Source: Tuberibacillus calidus DSM 17572
Lineage (GTDB): Bacteria > Bacillota > Bacilli > Bacillales > Sporolactobacillaceae
NCBI RefSeq assembly: GCF_000430685.1
Contig: NZ_AUMM01000004.1
Span: 62,001-126,000 of the forward strand
Direction: 5' to 3'
Length of the DNA: 64,000 nucleotides
Part shown: positions 7,589 to 15,530 of the stretch, piece after piece
Layout of the letters: every line of letters begins with the position of its first letter
How positions within the stretch are numbered: the stretch's first letter is position 1
Made by a program: the position numbers and the translations under genes
Notes under the pieces: generated by a model
What the model was told of the DNA's origin: nothing
The model's input: only the letters and a program-made list of their open reading frames with translations
Databases searched by the model: none

Positions 7589-9661
7589 CTACCATGGCAG
7601 TAGGTTTTTGAGGCGGTTGAGGAGGTCGTCGGTTGGGCCATGGTCTTTTTCTCCAGGAACGTATCGGCGGCCTTTGTGTTTGTCACAGTATTCGGTAGGT
7701 TCGGTTCCCTCCAGATAATAGGTAAGGCGGGCGTTGGGGCAGGCATCGGTGGCCAGCTTCCCCGTGTCTGGGTCAACCCAGACTTTGACGACTCCGTCCG
7801 GCGCTTTAAAGCTGTTTTTTGGCTTTCCAGCCAAAGCTTCCTCCATAAAATTTGCCCAAATTTTTTTTGAGTAGGTCGCATCCGGATACGTTTTGATCGA
7901 TGCGTGATCCTTATAGCCGACCCACACAGCCGTTGTCAATTGTGGCGTAAAACCGACCATCCAGCTGTCGGTATCGGTCGACCCGGTTTTAGCCGCTACC
8001 TTATGGCTTAACAAATTCCGAACGCTGTAACCCGTCACTTTCGTATAATCATTGAGTTTCGGATCAAAAATGCCGGTCATCAATTGCGACAAAACAAAGG
8101 ATGTCGCGGGATCCAGAACTTTTTCCTTTTTAGGTTGCCATTCATAGATGGTATTTCCGCTTTTGTCCACGACTTTTGTAATAAAGTGCGGTGTGACGCG
8201 CGTCCCCAAATTCGCGATTGTGCTGTAAGCGCGCGCCATCTCTAACACGCTCACTTCTTTTGTCCCAAGTGCCAGCGATGGAATGGGTGACAAGGGGCTT
8301 GTGATGCCCATTTTCCGGGCCGCATCAACTAATTTATCCATGCCAATGGCAAGGTGCGTTTTGACGGCATAAATGTTGTCTGATAACGCGAGCGCCTGCA
8401 TGAGTGTAATCGGCCCATCTGCGTAATACCCGCCAAAGTTTTCCGGTGAATATTTCCCCCTCCCATCATCATAACGGAAGGTTGTCGGTTCACTCGTTAA
8501 AAGTGTCGAGGGGGTAAAGCCATTTTTTAAAGCGGCATAATATAAAAATGGTTTAAAACTTGACCCCGGCTGGCGCTTGGCACTGGTCGCCATGTTATAG
8601 GCATCTTTTTGGTAATCTCGGCCGCCAACGAGGGCTTTGACGGCTCCAGTTTTTGGATCCATTGCGACTAAGGCGGCTTGTATCGTTGAATCGGGGTTAA
8701 TCACATGCTTTACCCAGAATTCCGCTTTTTTTTGCAAATCTAAGTCAAGTGTCGTATAAATTTTTAAGCCGCTGGTGGCAATCGTTTTTTCATCCATATG
8801 GAGCCGGTCCCGCAATTCTTTTTGCACCATATCTTCAAAATAAGGTGCTTTGCGCGGGGGCGACTCATGATTTGTTAAAAGATGTAGCGGGGTATGGTAG
8901 GCTTGGACTGCTTCCTTTTTTGAAATGTAATGATCTTTGGCCATTTCGTTTAAAATGAGGCGCTGGCGCTTTTTGGCATTATCAAAATTTTCATCGGGGG
9001 CATAATAGGTCGGTCCTTTCGGAATGCCAGCCAAAAGACTCGCTTCAGAAAGCGTTAAGTCTTTTGCTTCTTTTCCAAAATAATAGCGGGAGGCGGCCTC
9101 GACCCCGTAAGCCCCGTTGCCGTAATAAATCGTATTAAGATACGCTTCTAAAATCTCTTTTTTTGAATAATGCATTTCAAGGCGCATGGCATAGAATACT
9201 TCTAAAAATTTACGCGTCCATGTTTTGTCATTGTAAAGATATAAATTTCGGGCGAGCTGCATGGTAATGGTACTAGCTCCTTGAGCTTTGGAAAAGGATG
9301 ACAAGTCGGCAACAGCTGACCCTAAAATGCGACGCATATCAAAGCCATTGTGGGTGAAAAAACGTTTATCTTCAATCGCGACCGTTGCTTTAATTAAAGG
9401 CTTGGAAATGTCATCGATTTTTACCCAAAAGCGATTTTGACTTTGATGTTCCGCTTCGGCGAAAACTTTTCCTTTCGCCGTATAAAAAATGGTAGTCTCC
9501 GGCACTTTAATGGGCGGTGGGCCGGCAATCTTGGCATAAGCCCATAGGCCGAAAAAACAAGCAAAACATAAGGCTAGAAAGCCAATCATGATGCGCAGGG
9601 ACCATTTTAGAACGCGTCTTGTGTTATGCAAATTATGTCCTGTTGCTGGTTCCACAAACAT
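7589..9661 (-). CDS. pbpG: class A penicillin-binding protein (PbpG/PBP2d-like)
   Basis: A 690-residue bifunctional peptidoglycan synthase. One N-terminal membrane anchor (about 22-45) precedes a GT51 glycosyltransferase domain (EDKRFFTHNGFD, GASTITMQLARNLYL, about 95-260) and a transpeptidase domain with SSFK (about 365), SDN (in LSDNIYA) and KTGS (about 558). Length and locus (ywhD, speE, speB neighbours) match B. subtilis pbpG, a forespore-expressed PBP needed with PBP2c for spore peptidoglycan. The ATG at 9661 has AGAGGGG very close; GTG at 9655 has better spacing (8 bases). The promoter region holds a Spo0A box. Repeat elements abut both sides. Confidence 0.9.
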   Translation of the reverse strand: MFVEPATGHNLHNTRRVLKWSLRIMIGFLALCFACFFGLWAYAKIAGPPPIKVPETTIFYTAKGKVFAEAEHQSQNRFWVKIDDISKPLIKATVAIEDKRFFTHNGFDMRRILGSAVADLSSFSKAQGASTITMQLARNLYLYNDKTWTRKFLEVFYAMRLEMHYSKKEILEAYLNTIYYGNGAYGVEAASRYYFGKEAKDLTLSEASLLAGIPKGPTYYAPDENFDNAKKRQRLILNEMAKDHYISKKEAVQAYHTPLHLLTNHESPPRKAPYFEDMVQKELRDRLHMDEKTIATSGLKIYTTLDLDLQKKAEFWVKHVINPDSTIQAALVAMDPKTGAVKALVGGRDYQKDAYNMATSAKRQPGSSFKPFLYYAALKNGFTPSTLLTSEPTTFRYDDGRGKYSPENFGGYYADGPITLMQALALSDNIYAVKTHLAIGMDKLVDAARKMGITSPLSPIPSLALGTKEVSVLEMARAYSTIANLGTRVTPHFITKVVDKSGNTIYEWQPKKEKVLDPATSFVLSQLMTGIFDPKLNDYTKVTGYSVRNLLSHKVAAKTGSTDTDSWMVGFTPQLTTAVWVGYKDHASIKTYPDATYSKKIWANFMEEALAGKPKNSFKAPDGVVKVWVDPDTGKLATDACPNARLTYYLEGTEPTEYCDKHKGRRYVPGEKDHGPTDDLLNRLKNLLPW

Positions 9662-9699
9662 GCCCCTCTCTAATGCTGATATATCAAGCAGTATGGGAA

Positions 9700-9709
9700 T
9701 TTTGTCGAA
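9700..9709. promoter_or_regulatory. Spo0A box upstream of pbpG
   Basis: TTTTGTCGAA at 9700-9709 is a perfect match to the extended Spo0A box (core TGTCGAA). On the pbpG strand it lies between a GTTTAA (about 9712-9717) and CATACT (about 9688-9693) that resemble a forespore-sigma promoter. Confidence 0.55.
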
Positions 9710-9726
9710 AAGTTAAACATGGATGA

Positions 9727-9909
9727 GGGTCAGTCCCCCGCCCCTTTAAAGTGATAAAGTAAAAAATGCCCTTAATTTTGTGGATATTGTGCATAACTTA
9801 GCCTTTATTTTCTATAATATGGTACTCAATCCTAAATATAGTTAGAATATGGCGTGGTTATCCACATTATCCACTTTAACACTTTAGCGAAGTGGGGGAC
9901 TGACCCCCC
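9727..9909. mobile_element. MITE/REP-like inverted-repeat element, copy 2
   Basis: A 183 bp element in the same orientation as copy 1, with ends GGGTCAGTCCCCC (9727-9739) and GGGGGACTGACCCCCC (9894-9909). Subterminal TTTAAAGTG and AAAGTAAAAA are conserved. Internally it holds two inverted pairs of adjacent DnaA-box-like 9-mers: TGTGGATAT (9779-9787) with TGTGCATAA (9788-9796), and TTATCCACA (9858-9866) with TTATCCACT (9867-9875). No ORF. Confidence 0.8.
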
Positions 9910-10048
9910 TTTCTTTTTTAGCGGTTTTTTTCTATACTTTGGAGAGGATTGGATTGAGGATGCCGCAATCATAATTTACTTGTTTTAACCAATCCTAAGC
10001 TTGAAGATTGAAAGCAGCCAGATGGTTGCCGGTTTGAAGGAGTGATGA

Positions 10049-10879
10049 ATGTTGGAATTGTGGTTTACGGAAAAACAAACCGAAAACTTCGGCATCACGG
10101 CAAAAGTTCATAAAACGTTACATACGGAACAAACCCCCTACCAGAAACTTGATATGCTCGACACCGTCGAATTCGGCCATATGCTCACACTGGACGGCAT
10201 GGTCATGACAACAGAAAGAGATGAATTCGTATATCACGAAATGGTCGCTCATGTACCGCTCTTTACCCACCCGAATCCGAAAAATGTTCTTGTGGTCGGC
10301 GGCGGTGACGGCGGTGTTATTCGTGAAGTCGTTAAACATCCTGAGGTAGAGAAAGTTACTCTCGTTGAAATCGACGGTGCCGTCATCGAAACATCAAAAA
10401 AATATCTGCCTTCCATCGCTGTAGCTTTTGACCACCCAAAAGTGGAAACGATCGTCGGGGACGGCTTTATGCATATCGCCGAAAGCCGCAACGCGTATGA
10501 TGTCATCATGGTCGACTCGACAGAACCCGTTGGCCCGGCCGTCAAATTGTTTGAGAAAGGCTTTTATGAAGGCATCAGCCGCGCTCTGAAAGCGGATGGC
10601 CTTTTTATCGCTCAGACGGACAACCCGTGGTTTAAAGCTGATTTAATCCGTAAAGTTTTCCGAGATGTTAAAGAAATTTTCCCGATCACGCGCTTATACA
10701 CAGCGAATATTCCGACTTACCCGAGCGGTTTGTGGACATTCACAATGGGCTCTAAAAAATATGATCCGCTTGCTGTCTCTGAGGAGCGCTTTACAGATAT
10801 AGAAACGAAATATTACACAAAAGACTTGCATAAAGCAGCCTTTGTCTTACCCAAATTCGTAGAAGATTTAACAAAATAA
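10049..10879 (+). CDS. speE: spermidine synthase SpeE
   Basis: The 276-residue aminopropyltransferase makes spermidine from putrescine and decarboxylated S-adenosylmethionine. The Rossmann methyltransferase-like core shows [13 protein letters not shown] (about 80-92), [10 protein letters not shown] (SAM-ribose binding) and the catalytic-region DSTEPVGPA (about 155-163). The ATG follows AAGGAG at 6-base spacing. speB, which makes putrescine from agmatine, lies 66 bases downstream, so the pair forms the last two steps of the arginine-agmatine-putrescine-spermidine route. Confidence 0.95.
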   Translation: MLELWFTEKQTENFGITAKVHKTLHTEQTPYQKLDMLDTVEFGHMLTLDGMVMTTERDEFVYHEMVAHVPLFTHPNPKNVLVVGGGDGGVIREVVKHPEVEKVTLVEIDGAVIETSKKYLPSIAVAFDHPKVETIVGDGFMHIAESRNAYDVIMVDSTEPVGPAVKLFEKGFYEGISRALKADGLFIAQTDNPWFKADLIRKVFRDVKEIFPITRLYTANIPTYPSGLWTFTMGSKKYDPLAVSEERFTDIETKYYTKDLHKAAFVLPKFVEDLTK

Positions 10880-10945
10880 CCGGACGAAAAAGCCGGACAC
10901 CGGCCGAATTGGCCGATTTTAAACATCGCAAAGTGAGGGTTTTGG

Positions 10946-11812
10946 ATGAGATTTGATGAAGCCTATTCTGGAAAAGTTTTTATCATGAGCCGTGCCGACT
11001 ATAATAGCGCAACAAAAGTGATCTACGGCATGCCGATGGACTACACGGTGAGCTTCCGCCCGGGGTCGCGCTTTGGCCCAGCCCGCATTCGTGAAGCGTC
11101 GATCGGCCTTGAGGAATACTCCCCTTATATGGATAAACATTTGGAAGAAGTCGCCTATCACGATGCGGGGGATATTCTATTCCCGTTTGGTAATGCTGAA
11201 AAAAGCCTTGAGCTGATTGAACAATACGTGGACAAGCTGCTGCGTGACGGCAAATTCCCGTTGGGGCTTGGCGGGGAACACTTGGTTACATGGCCGATTC
11301 TTAAAGCCATGCACCGAAAATACCCGGATTTGGCTTTGATTCACATTGATGCCCATGCCGATTTGCGCACGGAATATGAAGGGGAAACATTATCCCATTC
11401 CACTCCGGTTCGAAAAGCCTGTGACCTTTTAGGGCCAGAGAATGTCTTTTCTTTTGGCATCCGCAGCGGTATGCGTGAGGAGTTTGAATTTGCTCGCACT
11501 TCTGGAATGACCCTCGAGAAATTTGAGGTCCTGGAGCCTTTGAAAAAACATCTGCCGAAGCTCTACGGCCGCAATGTCTATGTCACCATAGATATTGACG
11601 TCCTGGATCCGGCCTATGCCCCTGGCACAGGAACGGCAGAAGCCGGCGGGATTTCATCAAAAGAATTGCTGGATGCCATCGTCCTGATTGCCAAATCCGA
11701 CGTCAATGTAGTCGGCGCTGATCTTGTAGAAGTTGCCCCTCCGTATGACCCAACGGAGCAAACGGCTATCGCTGCAAGCAAATTCATCCGCGAAATCATC
11801 CTAGGGTGGTAA
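10946..11812 (+). CDS. speB: agmatinase SpeB
   Basis: The 288-residue ureohydrolase converts agmatine to putrescine and urea using a dinuclear Mn centre. Metal-binding motifs are GGEHLVTW (about 108-115), HIDAHADLR (about 132-140) and TIDIDVLDPAYAPGTGTAEA (about 212-231). The ATG at 10946 has a modest site (GTGAGGG). It is co-directional with speE at 66-base spacing and the two match the B. subtilis ywhF-ywhG pair. Its TAA stop is followed after one base by repeat element copy 3. Confidence 0.95.
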   Translation: MRFDEAYSGKVFIMSRADYNSATKVIYGMPMDYTVSFRPGSRFGPARIREASIGLEEYSPYMDKHLEEVAYHDAGDILFPFGNAEKSLELIEQYVDKLLRDGKFPLGLGGEHLVTWPILKAMHRKYPDLALIHIDAHADLRTEYEGETLSHSTPVRKACDLLGPENVFSFGIRSGMREEFEFARTSGMTLEKFEVLEPLKKHLPKLYGRNVYVTIDIDVLDPAYAPGTGTAEAGGISSKELLDAIVLIAKSDVNVVGADLVEVAPPYDPTEQTAIAASKFIREIILGW

Positions 11813-11813
11813 T

Positions 11814-11987
11814 GGGGGGTCAGTCCCCCATTTCATTAAAGTATTAAAGCAAAAAAACGATACTTTAATAAGTTTTAATGTTGTATTGTTCGTAATTAGG
11901 CGCTTGATATAGCTTGAATATAGAGTATCTTCCTTAATCATTCGGAAAACCCACTTCAATACTTTAGTGCAGTGGGGGACTGACCCC
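11814..11987. mobile_element. MITE/REP-like inverted-repeat element, copy 3 (degenerate)
   Basis: A 174 bp relative of copies 1 and 2 with ends GGGGGGTCAGTCCCCC (11814-11829) and GGGGGACTGACCCC (11974-11987). Subterminal ATTAAAGTATTAAAGC and ACTTTAGTGCAGTGG are recognisable. The internal DnaA-box-like 9-mers have decayed (for example AAACCCACT at the right). It begins one base after the speB stop codon. Confidence 0.75.
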
Positions 11988-12066
11988 GAATAAAGAACCT
12001 TCTTGCTCCCGGCTGCATAGGTTATGAGTGGGCATCGGCCTAGTTCAGTTTATAAGGAGGATTACT

Positions 12067-13170
12067 GTGAGCACAATCAAGCATTATTTTGCCGGGAGTA
12101 ATTCAAGTCGGGGATTTTTTTCATTTTATGATGAAGCATTAAAGTATTTAGATCGTCTCTATATCCTGAAAGGGGGGCCGGGCACGGGTAAATCCACTTT
12201 AATCCGGAGAGTCGGGGAAGCTTTGCACCAAAAAGGGTTTGACATCGAGTTTTTGCACTGTTCCTCGGATAATCAGTCGTTGGATGGCGTCATCATTCCA
12301 GCGTTAAAAGCCGGTATTGTGGATGGAACGGCCCCCCACATTGTTGATCCGAAATATCCGGGAGTCATCGACCGGATCGTCAACCTTGGCGAATACTGGG
12401 ACGACACCAAGCTTACCGCCCATAAAGACGAAATCGTCCGGCTTACTGACCAGATATCAAATACTTATAAAGCGGCATATGACGAATTCCGAAAGGCTAA
12501 AAAAGTTCACGATGATATTGAAAAAATTTATATAAAGGCGATGGATTTTAAAAAAGCGAACGAAGTCACGAGTGATCTCATAAACACCATTTTTTCTGGG
12601 GATGTTAGAGCAGAGCGTACGCCGTCCGTTAAGCATTTGTTTATGGGTGCAGCTACCCCCCAGGGCCCCGTCCATTTTTACGACAATTTAACAGAACAAG
12701 ATAACAAACGTTATATTGTTAAAGGTCGGGCAGGGAGCGGCAAATCGACAATGATGAAAAAAATCGGCGCCCATGCCGAACGGTTAGGTTACAGCGTCCT
12801 TTATTACCATTGTGCCTTTGATCCAGGAAGCGTTGATATGGTGTCTATACCGGCGCTTAAGACGTCCGTACTCGATGGTACCGCACCTCATGTTTTTGAC
12901 CCTTCGAGAGCCGGTGATGAGTCAGTCGATATGTTTGAACGATGCATCGATTCATCGGTTGAGGTCACGCAAAAAGATGTGCTTGCCGAATTGGAAAACC
13001 GCTACCGAAGCCATATGAGTCAGGGAACAAAGCATTTGGCTCAAGCTAAAAGTTTGCATGACGAACTGGAAAAATACTATATCTCAGCGATGGACTTTTC
13101 GAAAGTGAATGATACCACCAACAAATTAATAGAAGATATTTCAGAGTTGATTACACTTCAACCTCATTAA
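12067..13170 (+). CDS. tandem P-loop ATPase (PRK06851-type), function unknown
   Basis: The 367-residue product is an internal duplication of a roughly 185-residue unit. Each half starts with a K-x-Y/H-x-F-x-G/AA segment and a Walker A (GGPGTGKSTLIRR at about 36; GRAGSGKSTMMKK at about 222). Each continues with a hydrophobic strand ending in HC (FLHCSSDNQSLDGVIIPALK; YYHCAFDPGSVDMVSIPALK), DGTAPH, and a helical tail ending KAMDFKKAN / SAMDFSKVN. The start is GTG at 12067 behind AAGGAGG at 6-base spacing. Bacillales carry such proteins, but I know of no assigned role. The conserved HC/DGTAPH motifs in both halves suggest two active or binding sites. Confidence 0.75.
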   Translation: MSTIKHYFAGSNSSRGFFSFYDEALKYLDRLYILKGGPGTGKSTLIRRVGEALHQKGFDIEFLHCSSDNQSLDGVIIPALKAGIVDGTAPHIVDPKYPGVIDRIVNLGEYWDDTKLTAHKDEIVRLTDQISNTYKAAYDEFRKAKKVHDDIEKIYIKAMDFKKANEVTSDLINTIFSGDVRAERTPSVKHLFMGAATPQGPVHFYDNLTEQDNKRYIVKGRAGSGKSTMMKKIGAHAERLGYSVLYYHCAFDPGSVDMVSIPALKTSVLDGTAPHVFDPSRAGDESVDMFERCIDSSVEVTQKDVLAELENRYRSHMSQGTKHLAQAKSLHDELEKYYISAMDFSKVNDTTNKLIEDISELITLQPH

Positions 13171-13206
13171 AAACGCAATCCATCTTTATCTAACTAAAAG
13201 GCGAGC

Positions 13207-13240
13207 AATGGGGACGTAAACCGGCCTTTGCGTTCCCATT
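13207..13240 (+). terminator. strong hairpin after the P-loop ATPase gene
   Basis: AATGGGGACGTAAA (13207-13220) pairs with TTTGCGTTCCCATT (13227-13240), 14 pairs with two G-T wobbles and a CCGGCC loop. Only a weak T tract follows (CATTGTTC), so termination may be incomplete. The rest of the 13171-13654 gap holds a promoter and a possible micro-ORF. Confidence 0.5.
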
Positions 13241-13438
13241 CATTGTTCAAAATCCACAATGTAGCCGCTCAAGGCTTTCCTAAAAACATCATCATTCACT
13301 CCGCGTTTCCCTAAACTCACACGCATTCCAGTTTTTACACGAACGCCCAGCTCCAATAAGATTCCCCTGGTAAAGAAACTTTGGTTGCTGAGGCTTCTTT
13401 TTACATCCCTCTTTTCAAACCATTTTCAGGCGTCCTTT

Positions 13439-13467
13439 TACCAAAAACCGAAACCGCATGGTATAAT
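13439..13467 (+). promoter_or_regulatory. extended -10 promoter upstream of ywiB
   Basis: TGG-TATAAT at 13459-13467 is an extended -10 with a perfect hexamer; the -35 (TACCAA at 17 bases) is poor, as is usual for this class. It would start transcription near 13474, 37 bases before a possible 32-codon ORF and 180 bases before ywiB. Confidence 0.6.
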
Positions 13468-13510
13468 GTTCACGCTTTAAGTCGGTCCATTTGGACAAAC
13501 TATCAACAAA

Positions 13511-13609
13511 ATGTGTGGTCAGGGCATGGTCGACGACAAGCCGTATGCCGGTGTTCGCTATGAAGGCTGTTTTCCGGCCATTCAGCGATTGCACAAAATT
13601 TCCAAGTAA
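13511..13609 (+). CDS. possible 32-residue small protein (unrecognised)
   Basis: ATG at 13511 opens a frame reading MCGQGMVDDKPYAGVRYEGC and continuing FPAIQRLHKISK, ending at TAA 13607-13609. It has coding-like codon choice and two Cys, and begins 37 bases after a good -10. There is no convincing ribosome-binding site. The frame is open for a further 10 codons upstream of the ATG. It may be a small protein or the remnant of a longer gene; I cannot identify it. Confidence 0.3.
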   Translation: MCGQGMVDDKPYAGVRYEGCFPAIQRLHKISK

Positions 13610-13654
13610 AGAGACGCAATTAGGGAAAAAAGCTATTTATATGGAGGTTGCTAA

Positions 13655-14092
13655 ATGGATCATTGCCATGAGGTCAATATTATCTTAAGCAGCACCATTG
13701 AAAGGGAAGGCCGGGCAGAAGAAACACAACTTTACATACAGGGGCAATTTTTTATCAAAGGTGATGCCTATTACCTGAAGTATAAAGAAAATGTGGAGGA
13801 CTTTGGTGAGGTTGATCATACGATTCGCATTAAAAATAACGAGGGTCTCATTCTTAGAAAAGGCGCCATAGAGATGCGCCAGCCATTGGTTGTTGGGGCC
13901 TCAAGAGAAGGGACATACAAAAGCCCGATTGGGGTCATGCAGACGCTCGTCGATGCCGAATGTTGTGACGTCCAGTGGCTCGAAGACTGCGGCGAAGGTT
14001 TGATCACGATCCGTTATGATTTATATATGCAAGGCGAGCCGTTTGGCCGCGTGACATTAATTTATCAACTAAAGACAATTAGTAAAAAATGA
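13655..14092 (+). CDS. ywiB: DUF1934 beta-barrel protein YwiB
   Basis: The 145-residue protein matches the calycin-like DUF1934 family (YwiB): an N-terminal strand with I-x-S/T-x-I-x-x-E-G, then G-x-F-F/Y-x-K-G/D-x-x-Y-Y-L-x-Y-x-E, and a C-terminal LIxYDLYMQGEPFGRVTLIY. The function is unknown. The ATG follows GGAGG at 7-base spacing. In B. subtilis argS follows ywiB and they are coupled; argS is not here, its place being taken by a small membrane protein and a hydrolase. Confidence 0.88.
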   Translation: MDHCHEVNIILSSTIEREGRAEETQLYIQGQFFIKGDAYYLKYKENVEDFGEVDHTIRIKNNEGLILRKGAIEMRQPLVVGASREGTYKSPIGVMQTLVDAECCDVQWLEDCGEGLITIRYDLYMQGEPFGRVTLIYQLKTISKK

Positions 14093-14259
14093 TAAGAGTA
14101 CCCTTAACTAAAAAACACGTATCAAAGTGAAATTTTATCACTTTCATCCGAAATTTTCATGAGAAAACAGGGCAGCCAATGCCCGCAAAAAGGCGCCTAT
14201 TTATAGTGCTGCATGTTTTCTCTGTCATCAACTCAAAATAATGAAAGAGGTCATAGAAT

Positions 14260-14433
14260 ATGAAAACCGTCGTCATTGCACTGATTACCGGCTTTATTGT
14301 TGGTTTTATCTTTGCGTTTTTGAAGTTGCCGATTCCAGCGCCGCCAGCACTAGCCGGCATATCGGGCATCATCGGCATTTACCTCGGATTTAAGTGTTTT
14401 CAATGGATACTTTCCCTGATTTCCTCAACATAA
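14260..14433 (+). CDS. XapX domain (DUF1427) small membrane protein
   Basis: A 57-residue protein with two membrane segments (about 3-20 and 32-54) and the XapX signature LKLPIPAPPALAGISGIIGI followed by YLGFK. Family members are small, poorly understood membrane proteins. The ATG at 14260 follows AGAGG at 9-base spacing. The next gene starts 18 bases downstream with its own strong ribosome-binding site, so the two may form a short operon. Confidence 0.88.
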   Translation: MKTVVIALITGFIVGFIFAFLKLPIPAPPALAGISGIIGIYLGFKCFQWILSLISST

Positions 14434-14451
14434 TCCAAGGAGAGGGTGGCC

Positions 14452-15246
14452 GTGCCGCGATTCGAAACATCCGATGGCGTGAAAATCTTTTATGAAATAA
14501 ATGGGACAAGCGGTGAGCCGCTGTTATTTATCCACCCGCCTTTAATGGGGCATGTCGTCTTTAAATACCAACGCTGTCTGGCTGACAATTACCGCGTGAT
14601 ACTAATGGATTTACGCGGGCACGGGCATAGCAGCCATTTCCCGGAAGACGATTCGCTTTCCCGCCACGTCGAGGATGTTCGGGAACTTATCGATCATCTC
14701 GCGTTGCCCAAAGTGATTCTTATTGCCTATTCTGCAGGTGGATCGATCGCCCTCCACTTTGCCTTGAAATATACGGACAGGCTGAGCGGATTAATTTTAT
14801 CCGGTGGGTATCCCAAAGTGGACACGGTGCTGTTAAAAATACAATATCAAGTCGGCATCTGGCTGATGAAAAGGCGAAAGGTGCGATTTTTGGCGCAAGT
14901 GCTCGCTTGGGCACATAAAGTGACCGAGACGGATCAGCGAGAACTATTTCGCTACGGCAAACGCGCCCACCCAAACGTGGTTTTAAATTTTTATCAAAAT
15001 AGCTTGGCCTTTGATTGCACGGATCAGTTAAGTAAACTGTCGAATGTGCCGATTTTAGTCGTCTACGGGATGTGGACATTTCATATCAATCCGCACCACA
15101 GGCTGTTTAAAGACATACTGCCCCATGCCAAAATTGCGTTCATCGACCGCGCGACACACCAGCTGCCGAGCCGTTTTTATGAACCGTTTAATCACGTTAT
15201 CACCGATTTTCTGACATCCATCCGTGGAAAGCCTTCCCGCTTCTAA
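14452..15246 (+). CDS. alpha/beta hydrolase
   Basis: A 264-residue alpha/beta-hydrolase-fold protein. It shows the oxyanion-region HPPLMGH (about 29-35), DLRGHGHSSHF (about 56-66), the nucleophile elbow AYSAGGS (Ser about 97), and a late THQLPSRF (His about 243). The acid residue is likely in the strand ILVVYG-MWTF region. The start is taken as GTG 14452 behind AAGGAG at 9-base spacing rather than GTG 14446 at 3 bases. The substrate is unknown; esterase, lipase or peroxidase activity cannot be separated by sequence. Confidence 0.8.
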   Translation: MPRFETSDGVKIFYEINGTSGEPLLFIHPPLMGHVVFKYQRCLADNYRVILMDLRGHGHSSHFPEDDSLSRHVEDVRELIDHLALPKVILIAYSAGGSIALHFALKYTDRLSGLILSGGYPKVDTVLLKIQYQVGIWLMKRRKVRFLAQVLAWAHKVTETDQRELFRYGKRAHPNVVLNFYQNSLAFDCTDQLSKLSNVPILVVYGMWTFHINPHHRLFKDILPHAKIAFIDRATHQLPSRFYEPFNHVITDFLTSIRGKPSRF

Positions 15247-15492
15247 ACAAGGTGAAGAAGCAAGTTTCTTTTGCTCATGTAAAAAATCGTTTATGAAAAA
15301 TGCGCTCTAAAATCATGTATAAAACAGGTTCGCTTGCTCTTTTTGGGGTGAGAAAGTTGTTTCAGGTAAACGACAGAGCCATGAAGGTCCCGGCTCCATC
15401 CAATAATGCTTGATCGAGTGGCGTTATCTTTACTTTCGCTGCGACAAGCCAGCTATGAAAAAATTTTTTCAGGATCGTGTAAGAATAACGAA

Positions 15493-15526
15493 GGCTCCGC
15501 CTTTGCCCTTAAGGCTCGGCGGAGCC
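15493..15526 (-). terminator. clsB terminator hairpin
   Basis: GGCTCCGCC (15493-15501) pairs with GGCGGAGCC (15518-15526). It lies 5 bases past the clsB stop; on the - strand it is followed by TTCGTTATTCTT, a weak T tract. Confidence 0.6.
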
Positions 15527-15530
15527 AAGT

